The notes: generated by a model not told the origin, from the sequence alone. A stretch of DNA of 64,000 nt from an uncultured Pelagibacteraceae bacterium (GCA_902536305.1 CACAWX010000001.1:124001-188000), one strand, 5' to 3'; counted from the stretch's first letter, positions 39,061 to 47,994 are shown. A program made the numbers and translations.

Positions 39061-39900
39061 ATGAAATTATTGAGAGTCGGTGAAAAAGGCCAAGAGAAAG
39101 TTGCTGCCGTAGACTCTGATAACTTAATAAGAGATTTGTCTCAATATTTAAAAGATTTAGATCCTAATACCTTAAATGAAGTCACTTTAAATAAATTAAC
39201 TCAAATAGATTTATCCAAATTAAATAAAATTAATTCAAATGTTAGAATAGGAAGTTGTATATCTAATCCTGTAGATTTTTTAGCCATAGGTTTAAATTAT
39301 AAAGCACACGCAGAGGGTACTAATTCAAAATTGCCAACAGAACCTATACTTTTTAATAAGAGCTCTGGCTGTATACAAGGTCCTAACGATCCAATTCTAA
39401 AGCCAATAGCTGCTAATAAAATGGACTATGAAGTAGAAGTTGCAATGGTAATTGGTAAAGAAGGCAAAAATATTTCTGAAAATAATGCTCAAGAATATGT
39501 TTTTGGTTATTGTATTGTTAATGATATTTCTGAACGCTCTTGGCAAAAAGAACGTGGAGGTCAATGGATTAAAGGTAAATCTATCGCTGGTCCAACAGGA
39601 CCTTATCTCGTAACGAAAGATGAAATTGTGGACATTAACAATTTAAATCTTTCTTTAGATGTAAATGGAGAAAGAAGACAAACAGGAAATACAGAAAGAA
39701 TGATATTTAATTTTAATTTCTTAATATCTCATATCAGTCATTTTATGACATTATATCCAGGCACAATTATAACTACTGGTACTCCAGCTGGAACAGCCAT
39801 GGAAATGGATAAGCCAAAATTTCTTCAGGTAGGTGACAAATTAAATCTTAAAGTTGATCATTTAGGCGAACAGAACCATATAGTGGCAGAGGAAAGTTAG
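39061..39900 (+). CDS. Fumarylacetoacetate hydrolase family protein
   Basis: FLAIGLNYKAHAEG, DYEVEVAMVIGKEGKNI, PGTIITTGTPAG. Confidence 0.93.
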   Translation: MKLLRVGEKGQEKVAAVDSDNLIRDLSQYLKDLDPNTLNEVTLNKLTQIDLSKLNKINSNVRIGSCISNPVDFLAIGLNYKAHAEGTNSKLPTEPILFNKSSGCIQGPNDPILKPIAANKMDYEVEVAMVIGKEGKNISENNAQEYVFGYCIVNDISERSWQKERGGQWIKGKSIAGPTGPYLVTKDEIVDINNLNLSLDVNGERRQTGNTERMIFNFNFLISHISHFMTLYPGTIITTGTPAGTAMEMDKPKFLQVGDKLNLKVDHLGEQNHIVAEES

Positions 39901-41201
39901 TCTCTAAAGTTTCGTCTTCGTTTTGAAAATTTACCTTTTTTTTTGAAAGACTTATTATCTTTAAACTTTTTTTTAAATTTAAAGTTTTTTTTCTTTTTAA
40001 AATTATCGTTCCTATTATCATCTCTTTTATCAAATCTTTTTTTTCCTCTTCGTCCTCGTCTATCAAATGATTTACGCCCTCTTCTTTTACTAGAATTTGA
40101 TCCTCTCTCTGCTGATTTAAAATTAGGGTCAATCAATCTTTGAATGGCGTTCCATTTACTTCTATCTTCATCTGCAACAAAACTTAGAGCCGAGCCCGCT
40201 GATCCTGCTCTAGCTGTTCTGCCAATTCTATGAATGAAATCCTCTGGAACTTGTGGTAAATCAAAATTTATAACATGCTTAATCGCTGGAATATCTAAAC
40301 CTCTGCTCGCCACATCTGTACCAACCAAAATTCTAAAATGATTGTTTCTAAAAGCTTTAATTACTCGATCTCTTTTATTTTGTCTTAAGTTTCCATGAAT
40401 AGCGTCTGCATCATGATCGTCGTACTTTAAACGTTTAACCATTTTTTCAGCATTACGTCTTGTCTTTACAAAAATTAGAATAGAACCTTGTCTGATGTAA
40501 ATTTCTTTAATCAACTGATTGTATTTGTCACCTTGTTTTACTCTAAGAACTTCTTGTTTAATTTTTTCTATAGGCATTGATGTTGAGCCGACTGAAATTC
40601 TCTCAGGATTGTTTAAATATTTTTCAGCAAGTCTTAAAATATTGCCGGGTAAAGTTGCTGAAAATAGTAAAGTTTGATGAATTCTAGGAACTGTTTCTAA
40701 AACTTGATTTATTTGAGGAGTAAAACCCATATCTAACATTCGATCTACCTCATCTAAAACTAAAAAAGCAGTATTGCGTAAATTTAATGTTTTTCTTTTT
40801 AGATGATCATTTATTCGTCCCGGGGTTCCAACAATTAAACGAGGATTTCTTCTCATTTGCTTTAATTGCTTTTGCATAGAGTCTCCTCCAATTAATAATG
40901 CCGTTCTAATATTACCTCGACCGACTAAACTGTTCATTGTTTGCATAACTTGGGAAGCGAGTTCTCGAGTAGGCGTCATGATTAAAGCTGTCTCTTTTTT
41001 AGTTTTGAGAAGAAAATTAATTAGTGGAATTCCAAAAGCAGCAGTTTTACCTGTCCCGGTTTGTGCTGTACCTAGAATATCTTTACCTTCTAGAGCTATG
41101 GGTATTGCTTTAGCTTGAATAGGAGTAGGGGTTTTAAAATTAATTTTTGCTATAGACTCAATTAGTGTTGGTTCTAAATTAAGAGATAAGAAATTTTCCA
41201 T
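39897..41201 (-). CDS. rhlE: DEAD-box RNA helicase (RhlE-like)
   Basis: GTAQTGTGKTAAF, VLDEVDRMLDMGF (DEVD variant), SATLP, HRIGRTARAG; Lys/Arg-rich tail. Confidence 0.92.
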   Translation of the reverse strand: MENFLSLNLEPTLIESIAKINFKTPTPIQAKAIPIALEGKDILGTAQTGTGKTAAFGIPLINFLLKTKKETALIMTPTRELASQVMQTMNSLVGRGNIRTALLIGGDSMQKQLKQMRRNPRLIVGTPGRINDHLKRKTLNLRNTAFLVLDEVDRMLDMGFTPQINQVLETVPRIHQTLLFSATLPGNILRLAEKYLNNPERISVGSTSMPIEKIKQEVLRVKQGDKYNQLIKEIYIRQGSILIFVKTRRNAEKMVKRLKYDDHDADAIHGNLRQNKRDRVIKAFRNNHFRILVGTDVASRGLDIPAIKHVINFDLPQVPEDFIHRIGRTARAGSAGSALSFVADEDRSKWNAIQRLIDPNFKSAERGSNSSKRRGRKSFDRRGRRGKKRFDKRDDNRNDNFKKKKNFKFKKKFKDNKSFKKKGKFSKRRRNFRD

Positions 41202-41287
41202 GTATGATTTAAAGTTTTAAATAAATAACGAATACTTATGCCTTATACCCTTGGTTGAACCTTAGCAAGACTTTGTTATGATTGGGC

Positions 41288-41401
41288 GTGAAAAAAAGAA
41301 AGAAAAGAAAGAGCTTTAGACTTAAAATGAAAAGAAGGCGACAAAAAAGAAATACAAAAGGTATTTTAAAAATTATAAAAAAAGGTATTAAAAATGTCTA
41401 A
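41288..41401 (+). CDS. Micro-ORF, 37 aa polybasic peptide (GTG start)
   Basis: Manual translation: (M)KKRKKRKSFRLKMKRRRQKRNTKGILKIIKKGIKNV*; overlaps next micro-ORF by 8 nt (ATGTCTAA). Confidence 0.45.
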   Translation: MKKRKKRKSFRLKMKRRRQKRNTKGILKIIKKGIKNV

Positions 41402-41504
41402 AAGATACTCGGGGAAAAGCTTTAAAGATTCAAGTTTAATGAAAAAAGCAAAATTAACGTTTAAAGAAAAAAGAAAACTTAAAAAAGAAAAGAAGAAGAA
41501 ATAA
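41394..41504 (+). CDS. Micro-ORF, 36 aa lysine-rich peptide
   Basis: Manual translation: MSKRYSGKSFKDSSLMKKAKLTFKEKRKLKKEKKKK*; stop/start overlap TAATG with SRAP gene. Confidence 0.5.
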   Translation: MSKRYSGKSFKDSSLMKKAKLTFKEKRKLKKEKKKK

Positions 41505-42130
41505 TGTGTGGTCGTTATAAAATCACTAAGCCTCTAACTAAAACAGTCGATCTTGTTAAAACTAATATTAAGGTTGAAGATACTGATAATTATAATGCGC
41601 ATCCAACTCAACAGTTGCCTATAATTAAATCTTATACTAATGGAAAGGCTTTAGAATTATGTGAGTGGGGTCTTGTTCCTGGCTGGTCTAAAAAACTTGA
41701 TAAATTCTCACCATTAATTAACGCAAGAAAAGAGACACTAATGGAAAAGGTTACGTTTAAAAATTTGATACAAACTTCAAGATGTGTAGTCCCTGCAGAT
41801 GGTTATTATGAATGGAAAAGAGAGGATAAAATTAAAATTCCCTATTATTTTTCTAAGGAAGATGATGAGATTATGTTTTTTGCAGGTATTCATCAAAACA
41901 ATCAATTTTGTATCATAACCAGAGAAGCAACAGAAAAAATCAGCTCCATACATCATCGTGAACCCTTGATCATCAATCAAAGTCAGATTAATAATTATTT
42001 AAATGTTAAAAAAGACGCTATGGAAATCTTAAATTCTATAAAACCCCCAAGCCTAAAATTTCATGAAATATCTAGGGATGTAAACAATCCTGTAAATAAT
42101 GATCCTGCTTTAATCAAACCTTTAAATTAA
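41504..42130 (+). CDS. SOS response-associated peptidase (SRAP / YedK / HMCES-like)
   Basis: MCGRYKITKPL catalytic Cys2, NAHPTQQLPII, LINARKETL, RCVVPADGYYEWKR, HHREPLIIN. Confidence 0.94.
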   Translation: MCGRYKITKPLTKTVDLVKTNIKVEDTDNYNAHPTQQLPIIKSYTNGKALELCEWGLVPGWSKKLDKFSPLINARKETLMEKVTFKNLIQTSRCVVPADGYYEWKREDKIKIPYYFSKEDDEIMFFAGIHQNNQFCIITREATEKISSIHHREPLIINQSQINNYLNVKKDAMEILNSIKPPSLKFHEISRDVNNPVNNDPALIKPLN

Positions 42131-42940
42131 ATGAACTTATCTATTACGCCGGGAATAAATAACGTTGGGGCCTATATAAATGATATTGATCTTAAAATTT
42201 TAAATAAAGAACAGGCAAAAGAAATAAAAAATATATTAAACCAATTTGGTGTTGTCTTTATCAAAAAACAAAACCTAGATCCCGAGTCTTATCAAAAATT
42301 TGCAAAAGATATAGGTCAGCCGGTTGTTTATCCGAGATTAAAGGGGTTAGATGCTAAATTTCCATTTATAAATGTCATAGAGAGAAAACCTAGTGATAAA
42401 AATTTAAGTTTTGGTTCCAGTTGGCTGCATCAAGATACTAGTTATCTGGCTAATGATCGTCCTCGTTATACCATGTTGATGGGAATAGAAATTCCAACCG
42501 GACAAGGAAATACGATCTTCTCATCTGGATTTAATGCCTACGAAAAATTACCTCAAGATATTAAAGATAAAATTAAAAGTGCTACAGGTGTTTTTTCTTC
42601 TGCAGGGCCCATTGCAGTCACAAGACTAGAAAGAGAGAAAGAAATGGGTATAAAATCCTCTGAAAGCATGGAAGCTGAACATCCCATTGTAAAAACTGTC
42701 AATGGTAAAAAGACTTTATATGTTTCCCCAGGCCATTTGATTAAAATTAAAAATGTTAAAGAAGAGGATGCGGAATATCTAAAAAATTATTTGATAAATC
42801 ATGTTAATAAAGAAGAGTTTATATTTTCATATGAATGGAGTAAAAATGATATTTGTGTCTGGGATAATTTATCTATTTTGCACATGGCGAGTGAAATAAA
42901 AAATTGCAAAAGGGTGATGCATCGAATTACAATTAAATAG
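42131..42940 (+). CDS. TauD/TfdA-family Fe(II)/2-oxoglutarate dioxygenase
   Basis: SSWLHQDTSY (HxD), ICVWDNLSILHMAS, MHRITIK. Confidence 0.9.
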   Translation: MNLSITPGINNVGAYINDIDLKILNKEQAKEIKNILNQFGVVFIKKQNLDPESYQKFAKDIGQPVVYPRLKGLDAKFPFINVIERKPSDKNLSFGSSWLHQDTSYLANDRPRYTMLMGIEIPTGQGNTIFSSGFNAYEKLPQDIKDKIKSATGVFSSAGPIAVTRLEREKEMGIKSSESMEAEHPIVKTVNGKKTLYVSPGHLIKIKNVKEEDAEYLKNYLINHVNKEEFIFSYEWSKNDICVWDNLSILHMASEIKNCKRVMHRITIK

Positions 42941-43984
42941 TCATTTTTTCAATATTGTAAGGTGACCCATTTTTCTTTTTTCTTTGATTATCTTTTTTCC
43001 GTAGTCAAAAAAGAATTCGTCCTCTTTAAAAGTTTTCGATCTGTATTCCTCAATTTCTTTACCTAAAATATTGATCATTTCAGCATTTGAATTTTTTTTT
43101 GGTTTTTCAAACTTAAGCCCGCATACTGCTCTAATATGATTTTCAAACTGACTAATATTAAAAGCGTTAATAGTTAAATGACCAGAATTATGTACTCTAG
43201 GTGCAATTTCGTTAACCAATAAATTATCGTCTTGATCTATAAAATACTCAACACACATGCTTCCTACATAACCAAGTTTATCAGCAATTAACTTAGCGTT
43301 TTTTTGAGCTTTCTTATAAGTTTTTTCGTCGATGTTAGCTGGAATTTTTGAATGTTTTAAAATTTGATCTTTGTGTAAATTCTCAATAGGTTCGTAAATA
43401 AAAGTTTCACCATCGATAAATCTTGTAATAATTATTGAAATTTCTTTTTTTAAATTAACCTTTTTCTCTAAAATATAGTCAGCAGTGAAACACCAATCTT
43501 TTTTTACATCAGCTAATGATTTCAGTATAAATTGACCTTGTCCATCGTAACCAAGAGTATTAGTTTTTAAAATTCCTGGCAATAAGTTACTGTTTTTAGT
43601 CACATCTTCTGCCTTTTCTATAAAAGCCCATTTAGTTGTTTCAATGCCGAGTTCATTAATAAAAGATTTTTCCAATTTTCTGTTTTGGATAATTCTATTA
43701 ATTTCAGGTTTTGGTAAAACTTTTTTTTCTTTTTCTATTTGTTTTAAGATACTGATTGGAATGTTTTCAAATTCAAAAGTAACTACATCTGCTTTATCTA
43801 TAAATTGCTTTATTTTTTGTTGATTATCATATTTTGCAAAAATGAATTGATCGGCATATGTTTGGGCTGGACCTTGTTCATCATCAGATATCACAACTGT
43901 TCTGACGTTAAGTTTTTTAGCTGCCTGGCAAAGCATTGAACCTAATTGACCAGAGCCTATGATACCTAATATGCTGTCAGACAT
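42941..43984 (-). CDS. purK: 5-(carboxyamino)imidazole ribonucleotide synthase
   Basis: ILGIIGSGQLGSMLCQAAKKL, TNTLGYDGQGQFIL, NEIAPRVHNSGHLTINAF. Confidence 0.95.
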   Translation of the reverse strand: MSDSILGIIGSGQLGSMLCQAAKKLNVRTVVISDDEQGPAQTYADQFIFAKYDNQQKIKQFIDKADVVTFEFENIPISILKQIEKEKKVLPKPEINRIIQNRKLEKSFINELGIETTKWAFIEKAEDVTKNSNLLPGILKTNTLGYDGQGQFILKSLADVKKDWCFTADYILEKKVNLKKEISIIITRFIDGETFIYEPIENLHKDQILKHSKIPANIDEKTYKKAQKNAKLIADKLGYVGSMCVEYFIDQDDNLLVNEIAPRVHNSGHLTINAFNISQFENHIRAVCGLKFEKPKKNSNAEMINILGKEIEEYRSKTFKEDEFFFDYGKKIIKEKRKMGHLTILKK

Positions 43985-43987
43985 TAA

Positions 43988-44476
43988 TTACTTAGGTTTT
44001 TTTTTAATGGATTGAGTTTGAAGACGTTTCCATTTTTCTAAATTTGATTTTACTTTATGATCAAAATTACCGATAATAGATGCCGCTAGTAGTCCGGCAT
44101 TAAATGCTCCATCAATAGCTAAACAGCCAATTGGAACACCTTTTGGCATTTGTGCCATAGAAAGTAAACTGTCGAGACCCTTTAATTTTTTTGTTTCCAT
44201 TGGAACTCCAAGCACCGGTAGCGGGGTCAAAGATGCAATCATACCAGCTAAATGGGCCGCTCCTCCAGCCCCAGCAATAACTACACTAAAACCATTTTTT
44301 TCTGCGGACTCTGCAAATTGAAACATTCGTTTTGGTGTTCTGTGGGCACTCACTATTAAAACTTGATATTTTATTTTTAAAATTTTAAGAATTTTTTCGC
44401 AATCTTTCATTATAGGATAATCTGACTGAGATCCCATAATAATGGCTACTTTACTATTTTGTTTGTTGCTTTTCAC
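43988..44476 (-). CDS. purE: 5-(carboxyamino)imidazole ribonucleotide mutase
   Basis: VAIIMGSQSDYPIMK, VSAHRTPKRMF, IAGAGGAAHLAGM. Confidence 0.96.
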   Translation of the reverse strand: MKSNKQNSKVAIIMGSQSDYPIMKDCEKILKILKIKYQVLIVSAHRTPKRMFQFAESAEKNGFSVVIAGAGGAAHLAGMIASLTPLPVLGVPMETKKLKGLDSLLSMAQMPKGVPIGCLAIDGAFNAGLLAASIIGNFDHKVKSNLEKWKRLQTQSIKKKPK

Positions 44477-44507
44477 AAATTAATTTAACAATTTTGGCTA
44501 TAAAAAC

Positions 44508-44533
44508 AATGGCCTAATCAAAATTAGGCCATT
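44508..44533 (-). terminator. Intrinsic terminator (reads on minus strand)
   Basis: AATGGCCTAAT-loop-ATTAGGCCATT perfect 11-bp stem; T-rich tail (GTTTTTAT) only on the minus strand. Confidence 0.75.
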
Positions 44534-44556
44534 AATCAATTAAGGGAGAAAGAATA

Positions 44557-44673
44557 TTATGCTCGAGCTCTAAAAAGTAAAGCTTTTGGGGAGTTTTGAA
44601 GCTCGAAAAGAGAAATTTTTTTAATTTTTTTACTAGTATTTTTACTTTTAATTTTTCTAGGTTTTAATCTCAT
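44557..44673 (-). CDS. Micro-ORF, 38 aa basic peptide (absent from ORF track)
   Basis: Manual translation: MRLKPRKIKSKNTSKKIKKISLFELQNSPKALLFRARA*; AAGG SD-like sequence upstream, intrinsic terminator downstream. Confidence 0.55.
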   Translation of the reverse strand: MRLKPRKIKSKNTSKKIKKISLFELQNSPKALLFRARA

Positions 44674-44780
44674 ATTTACCTTATAGTTTATATTTAATTG
44701 AGTAAGTATTGCTAAAATTGCAAACTAGATTTGTAGTTAATGGCAAATTTTGGCGAACATTTGACCTCTATTCGTCAAAT

Positions 44781-45176
44781 TTATATTTTTTCTAGTAATT
44801 TTTGAGATAATTTACTAATCGACCCATTACTGTCAATTACGGCCAATTCTACCTCTGCTGTTACCAAAATTTCATCTGCTCGTATTACTTGTTGTTTTAG
44901 ATTTAACCTCACAGGTGTTTTCTTTATAACATGCGTATGTATTTCTAATTGATCCTCAAAATTAGCTGATTTATGATACTTTATATTACATTCTCTTACT
45001 ACAAACACAGCGTTGTAATCTTTTTTAAGCTTAGCATGATTTAGTCTTAAGTGGTCATAAATCATCTCCGTTCTAGCTCTTTCAATGAAATTTAAGTATC
45101 TGGCGTAATAAACAATTCCTCCAGCATCTGTATCCTCATAATAAACTTTAATTTTAAAGATGTGAAAATTTGACAT
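44781..45176 (-). CDS. ybgC: YbgC-family acyl-CoA thioesterase
   Basis: KVYYEDTDAGGIVYYARYLNFIERARTEM hotdog-fold signature. Confidence 0.93.
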   Translation of the reverse strand: MSNFHIFKIKVYYEDTDAGGIVYYARYLNFIERARTEMIYDHLRLNHAKLKKDYNAVFVVRECNIKYHKSANFEDQLEIHTHVIKKTPVRLNLKQQVIRADEILVTAEVELAVIDSNGSISKLSQKLLEKI

Positions 45177-45193
45177 ATTAAAACATATGCGGA

Positions 45194-45286
45194 ATGAAGA
45201 AACTTTTCAATAAAGTAAAACATTCTTTTTTTGGTCTAATTTATGCCAATCAAAACGCAGAATTTAGAATTACTTTTAAAATATGA
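45194..45286 (+). other. 30-codon ORF resembling the N-terminus of diacylglycerol kinase (DgkA) - remnant or micro-ORF
   Basis: Manual translation MKKLFNKVKHSFFGLIYANQNAEFRITFKI*; compare the DgkA pattern F..K.(x)YS..GL..A..NE.AFR; ATGA overlap with next ORF. Confidence 0.4.
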
Positions 45287-45486
45287 AAACATTATCTATT
45301 ATATTTTTATTGCTTTTGTTAACTAATTGCGCAGGTAATAACATGGCCAAAGTAAAAATTGGCAAACGTTGTACAACGGCTGATGCAAATAAATTGCAGG
45401 AGTCTTCTTATGTTTGGTTTGTAAGCAAAGATGCCGCAAAAGATTTTGATAAAAGAATCAATAAATTAAATTGTTTAGGTAGCTAA
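45283..45486 (+). CDS. Small putative lipoprotein
   Basis: MKTLSIIFLLLLLTNCAGNN signal peptide with lipobox-like TNC; 67 aa. Confidence 0.7.
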   Translation: MKTLSIIFLLLLLTNCAGNNMAKVKIGKRCTTADANKLQESSYVWFVSKDAAKDFDKRINKLNCLGS

Positions 45487-45511
45487 ATAATTCTTTAAAA
45501 TTAAATAATCT

Positions 45512-45694
45512 ATGATAGTAAGGGATATGAATTTATCCCTTATTATTTCTTGTATTCTTATTATAATAGCTTTAATTATATTACCGTTAATAATTTCTTA
45601 TAAAGCAGAAAAAAAGGACAAAAATATTAATGAATGGGAAAAAATCAAAAAATTTGGTGAGAATATTAATGACGAAACTAGAAATAAAAATTAA
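45512..45694 (+). CDS. Small single-TM protein, unknown
   Basis: 60 aa with one strong TM helix and charged tail. Confidence 0.5.
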   Translation: MIVRDMNLSLIISCILIIIALIILPLIISYKAEKKDKNINEWEKIKKFGENINDETRNKN

Positions 45695-45702
45695 TAATAC
45701 TC

Positions 45703-46755
45703 ATGAAGAAATTTTCTACTTTCATTTTAATCATTATTTTTTTTAGTTTAGATTTATTCGCTATGAAAAAAAAACCCTACCACCATTTACCAGATGGTAC
45801 TTTTAGAAATCCAATGGGTTCACCTGAACGAGACTCTAACGTGAAATGGTCTTATAAAATTTTCAATGAGGAGAGAAAAAAAATTAAGATAGAAATACCT
45901 GAAGATCATGTTGTTCCCCGAACTAAAGTCCTAAAGGATTTAAAAGATAATGAAAACAATGACTATATAGCTTGGATTGGCCATGCTACATTCTTGATTA
46001 AGCTAGGTAATACAACAATTATAACAGATCCTGTTTTTTCAAAGAATACAGGACCATTAATTTTTGGACCGAAAAGATATGTGCCACCTGCTGTAAACCT
46101 TAATGAAATACCTCCTATTGATTTATTTCTTCTAACTCATAATCATTACGACCATCACGATATGTCAACGATTAGAAATTTTCCTTACAAAAAATCTAAA
46201 GTAGTTTTACCTTTAAAGCTTGGAAAATATTTTAAAAATTATAAGGACGTAAATGAATTAGACTGGTACCAAGAAATTAAAGTTAACGATAATGTGAAAG
46301 TTACTTTACTTCCTGCTGTACACTGGTCAAAGAGAAGTTTATGGGATACTAATAAAACTTTGTGGGGAAACTTTTTAATAGAGTACAAAGGAAAAAAGAT
46401 TTTATTTGCTTGTGACACAGGCTACGGAAATATTTATAAAGAACTTGGTAAAAAATATGGCCCTATTGATATTACCTTCATCAATATTGGCGCTTATAAT
46501 TTTTTTCCTATGATGCCGGTAAAAGACAAGTCAGTTTATCACACTAATCCTGAGGAGGCTTTGCAAATTGCACGGGACTTAAGAAGTAAAAAGATAATTG
46601 GTATGCATTGGGGAACTATTGTACTTTCTTTAGAACCAATAATGGAACCTCGTGAAAGATTTAAAAATGGGGCTGAAAAGTTTGGTTATGAAAAAAATGA
46701 TGCAATTATTTTTAAAATCGGTGAAGTCAGAAAATTAAGTCAAATTATTAATTAA
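45703..46755 (+). CDS. NAPE-PLD/UlaG-like metallo-beta-lactamase-fold hydrolase
   Basis: Signal peptide; WIGHATFLIKLGNTTIITDPVFSKNTGP, LLTHNHYDHHDMSTI, GMHWGTIVLSLEP. Confidence 0.9.
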   Translation: MKKFSTFILIIIFFSLDLFAMKKKPYHHLPDGTFRNPMGSPERDSNVKWSYKIFNEERKKIKIEIPEDHVVPRTKVLKDLKDNENNDYIAWIGHATFLIKLGNTTIITDPVFSKNTGPLIFGPKRYVPPAVNLNEIPPIDLFLLTHNHYDHHDMSTIRNFPYKKSKVVLPLKLGKYFKNYKDVNELDWYQEIKVNDNVKVTLLPAVHWSKRSLWDTNKTLWGNFLIEYKGKKILFACDTGYGNIYKELGKKYGPIDITFINIGAYNFFPMMPVKDKSVYHTNPEEALQIARDLRSKKIIGMHWGTIVLSLEPIMEPRERFKNGAEKFGYEKNDAIIFKIGEVRKLSQIIN

Positions 46756-47968
46756 CTTTTCTTTTGTTTCTCTCCCTGTCTAAAAGTTTAGTTAATGCGT
46801 CAACCATAGCATCTGAGGCTTTGAATATTTCATTAGGTTGAAATTCATATGTTGAATTATTTTCAGGGTTAGTTTTATCTTCGATTACAATTCCTTCGTC
46901 AGGAGAATTATTTTTTATATAAATTAAAATTAACCAATCATCATCAGCTGAGTCATCCCACTTAATATATATCTCACCAGTTTCAAATCTTTTATCAATA
47001 CATCTTATAATACTTAGATATTTTGGAATATATTTTTTATTCAACTGAAAACATAAACTATGTGCCGATCTATAAAAACTTTCGAGAGCGTATTCAATCT
47101 TGCGACGTTCTTCGCTATAAACTCTTTCTTTTTCTAATAATATTTCTTTGCTATCACCTTCTTCAATTTTAATACCAAGACTAGCTACCCTTTCTTTTAT
47201 GGCTTCATTTATTTTTTGTTCTCTAATTAGTTTGTATTTTTCTTTTATTTTATCTATACGTTGCTGGACTTCTTCGTAAGACTCTCGCTGTTGACTAAGA
47301 ACATATTTTTCAAGACTTCTGATCTCTAAAGCTTCTCTTTTTCTAAATTGATCTATTTTTTTCTCTAATTTTATTTGTTCTAAAAACTGCCTTTGTTTTT
47401 CTGCCCTTTCTTTTCTAAGTTCAGCCTGTTCGAGTTTTATAAATTTTTGAAGATCTAGTTTTCTTTCTCTTTCTAGTTTTTGCTCTTCCCTTAGCTCAGT
47501 TTTTTTAGCTAATAAAGCAAGTTTTTCTTGCTCAAGCAGTTTTTTTTGAGCTTCTTTTTTTTCTTGCTCCATTAATCTTAATTTTATTTTTTTCTGTTTT
47601 TCACGTTCTTCTAAAATTATCTTTTTGACACTTGATATTTTTTTAGAAACTCCAACAAAAAAGTTTTCAAGTGATTGGTCTATATTAAAATTAAATCTAA
47701 CTAGTGATTTAATTTTGTCATTTAATTTTAATAAGCTAGATACTACAGCTCTTGTTTTTTTGTTGGTTTTATCAAACTTTTTTATTTTGATAATTTTATT
47801 ATATTTGATTTTTCTTTTAGTTTTTGATCTTTTGCCTTTTTTTTTATATTTTCTTCTTTTAGTTCTTTTATTTTTTATTTTTTTGCTATTAATTCTATTT
47901 TTTTTTGTAAAACGTTTTTGAAATCTTTTGAATTTTTTTTTAGTAGATTTTTCTTTTTTCTTTTTCAT
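46748..47968 (-). CDS. Polybasic, coiled-coil / charged-helix protein of unknown function
   Basis: 406 aa; first ~75 residues mostly Lys/Arg, then long E/K/R helix, then a globular C-terminal region (RSAHSLCFQLNKKYIPKYLSIIRCIDKRFETGEIYIKWDDSADDDWLILIYI). Confidence 0.75.
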   Translation of the reverse strand: MKKKKEKSTKKKFKRFQKRFTKKNRINSKKIKNKRTKRRKYKKKGKRSKTKRKIKYNKIIKIKKFDKTNKKTRAVVSSLLKLNDKIKSLVRFNFNIDQSLENFFVGVSKKISSVKKIILEEREKQKKIKLRLMEQEKKEAQKKLLEQEKLALLAKKTELREEQKLERERKLDLQKFIKLEQAELRKERAEKQRQFLEQIKLEKKIDQFRKREALEIRSLEKYVLSQQRESYEEVQQRIDKIKEKYKLIREQKINEAIKERVASLGIKIEEGDSKEILLEKERVYSEERRKIEYALESFYRSAHSLCFQLNKKYIPKYLSIIRCIDKRFETGEIYIKWDDSADDDWLILIYIKNNSPDEGIVIEDKTNPENNSTYEFQPNEIFKASDAMVDALTKLLDRERNKRKVN

Positions 47969-47994
47969 ACCTGCTACTAATTAAATAGCAGTTT

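Noticed and set aside
39848-40143. ORFs 39848-40132 (-) and 39943-40143 (+)
   Set aside because: Both overlap the Lys/Arg-rich C-terminus of the DEAD-box helicase in other frames; composition artefacts.
47625-47921. Plus-strand 98-aa ORF rich in Phe/Leu (LLFFIFLLLILFFFVKRF)
   Set aside because: It is the antisense of the poly-Lys N-terminus of the 46748-47968 gene; AAA/AAG codons read back as TTT/CTT, so the apparent TM protein is a composition artefact.
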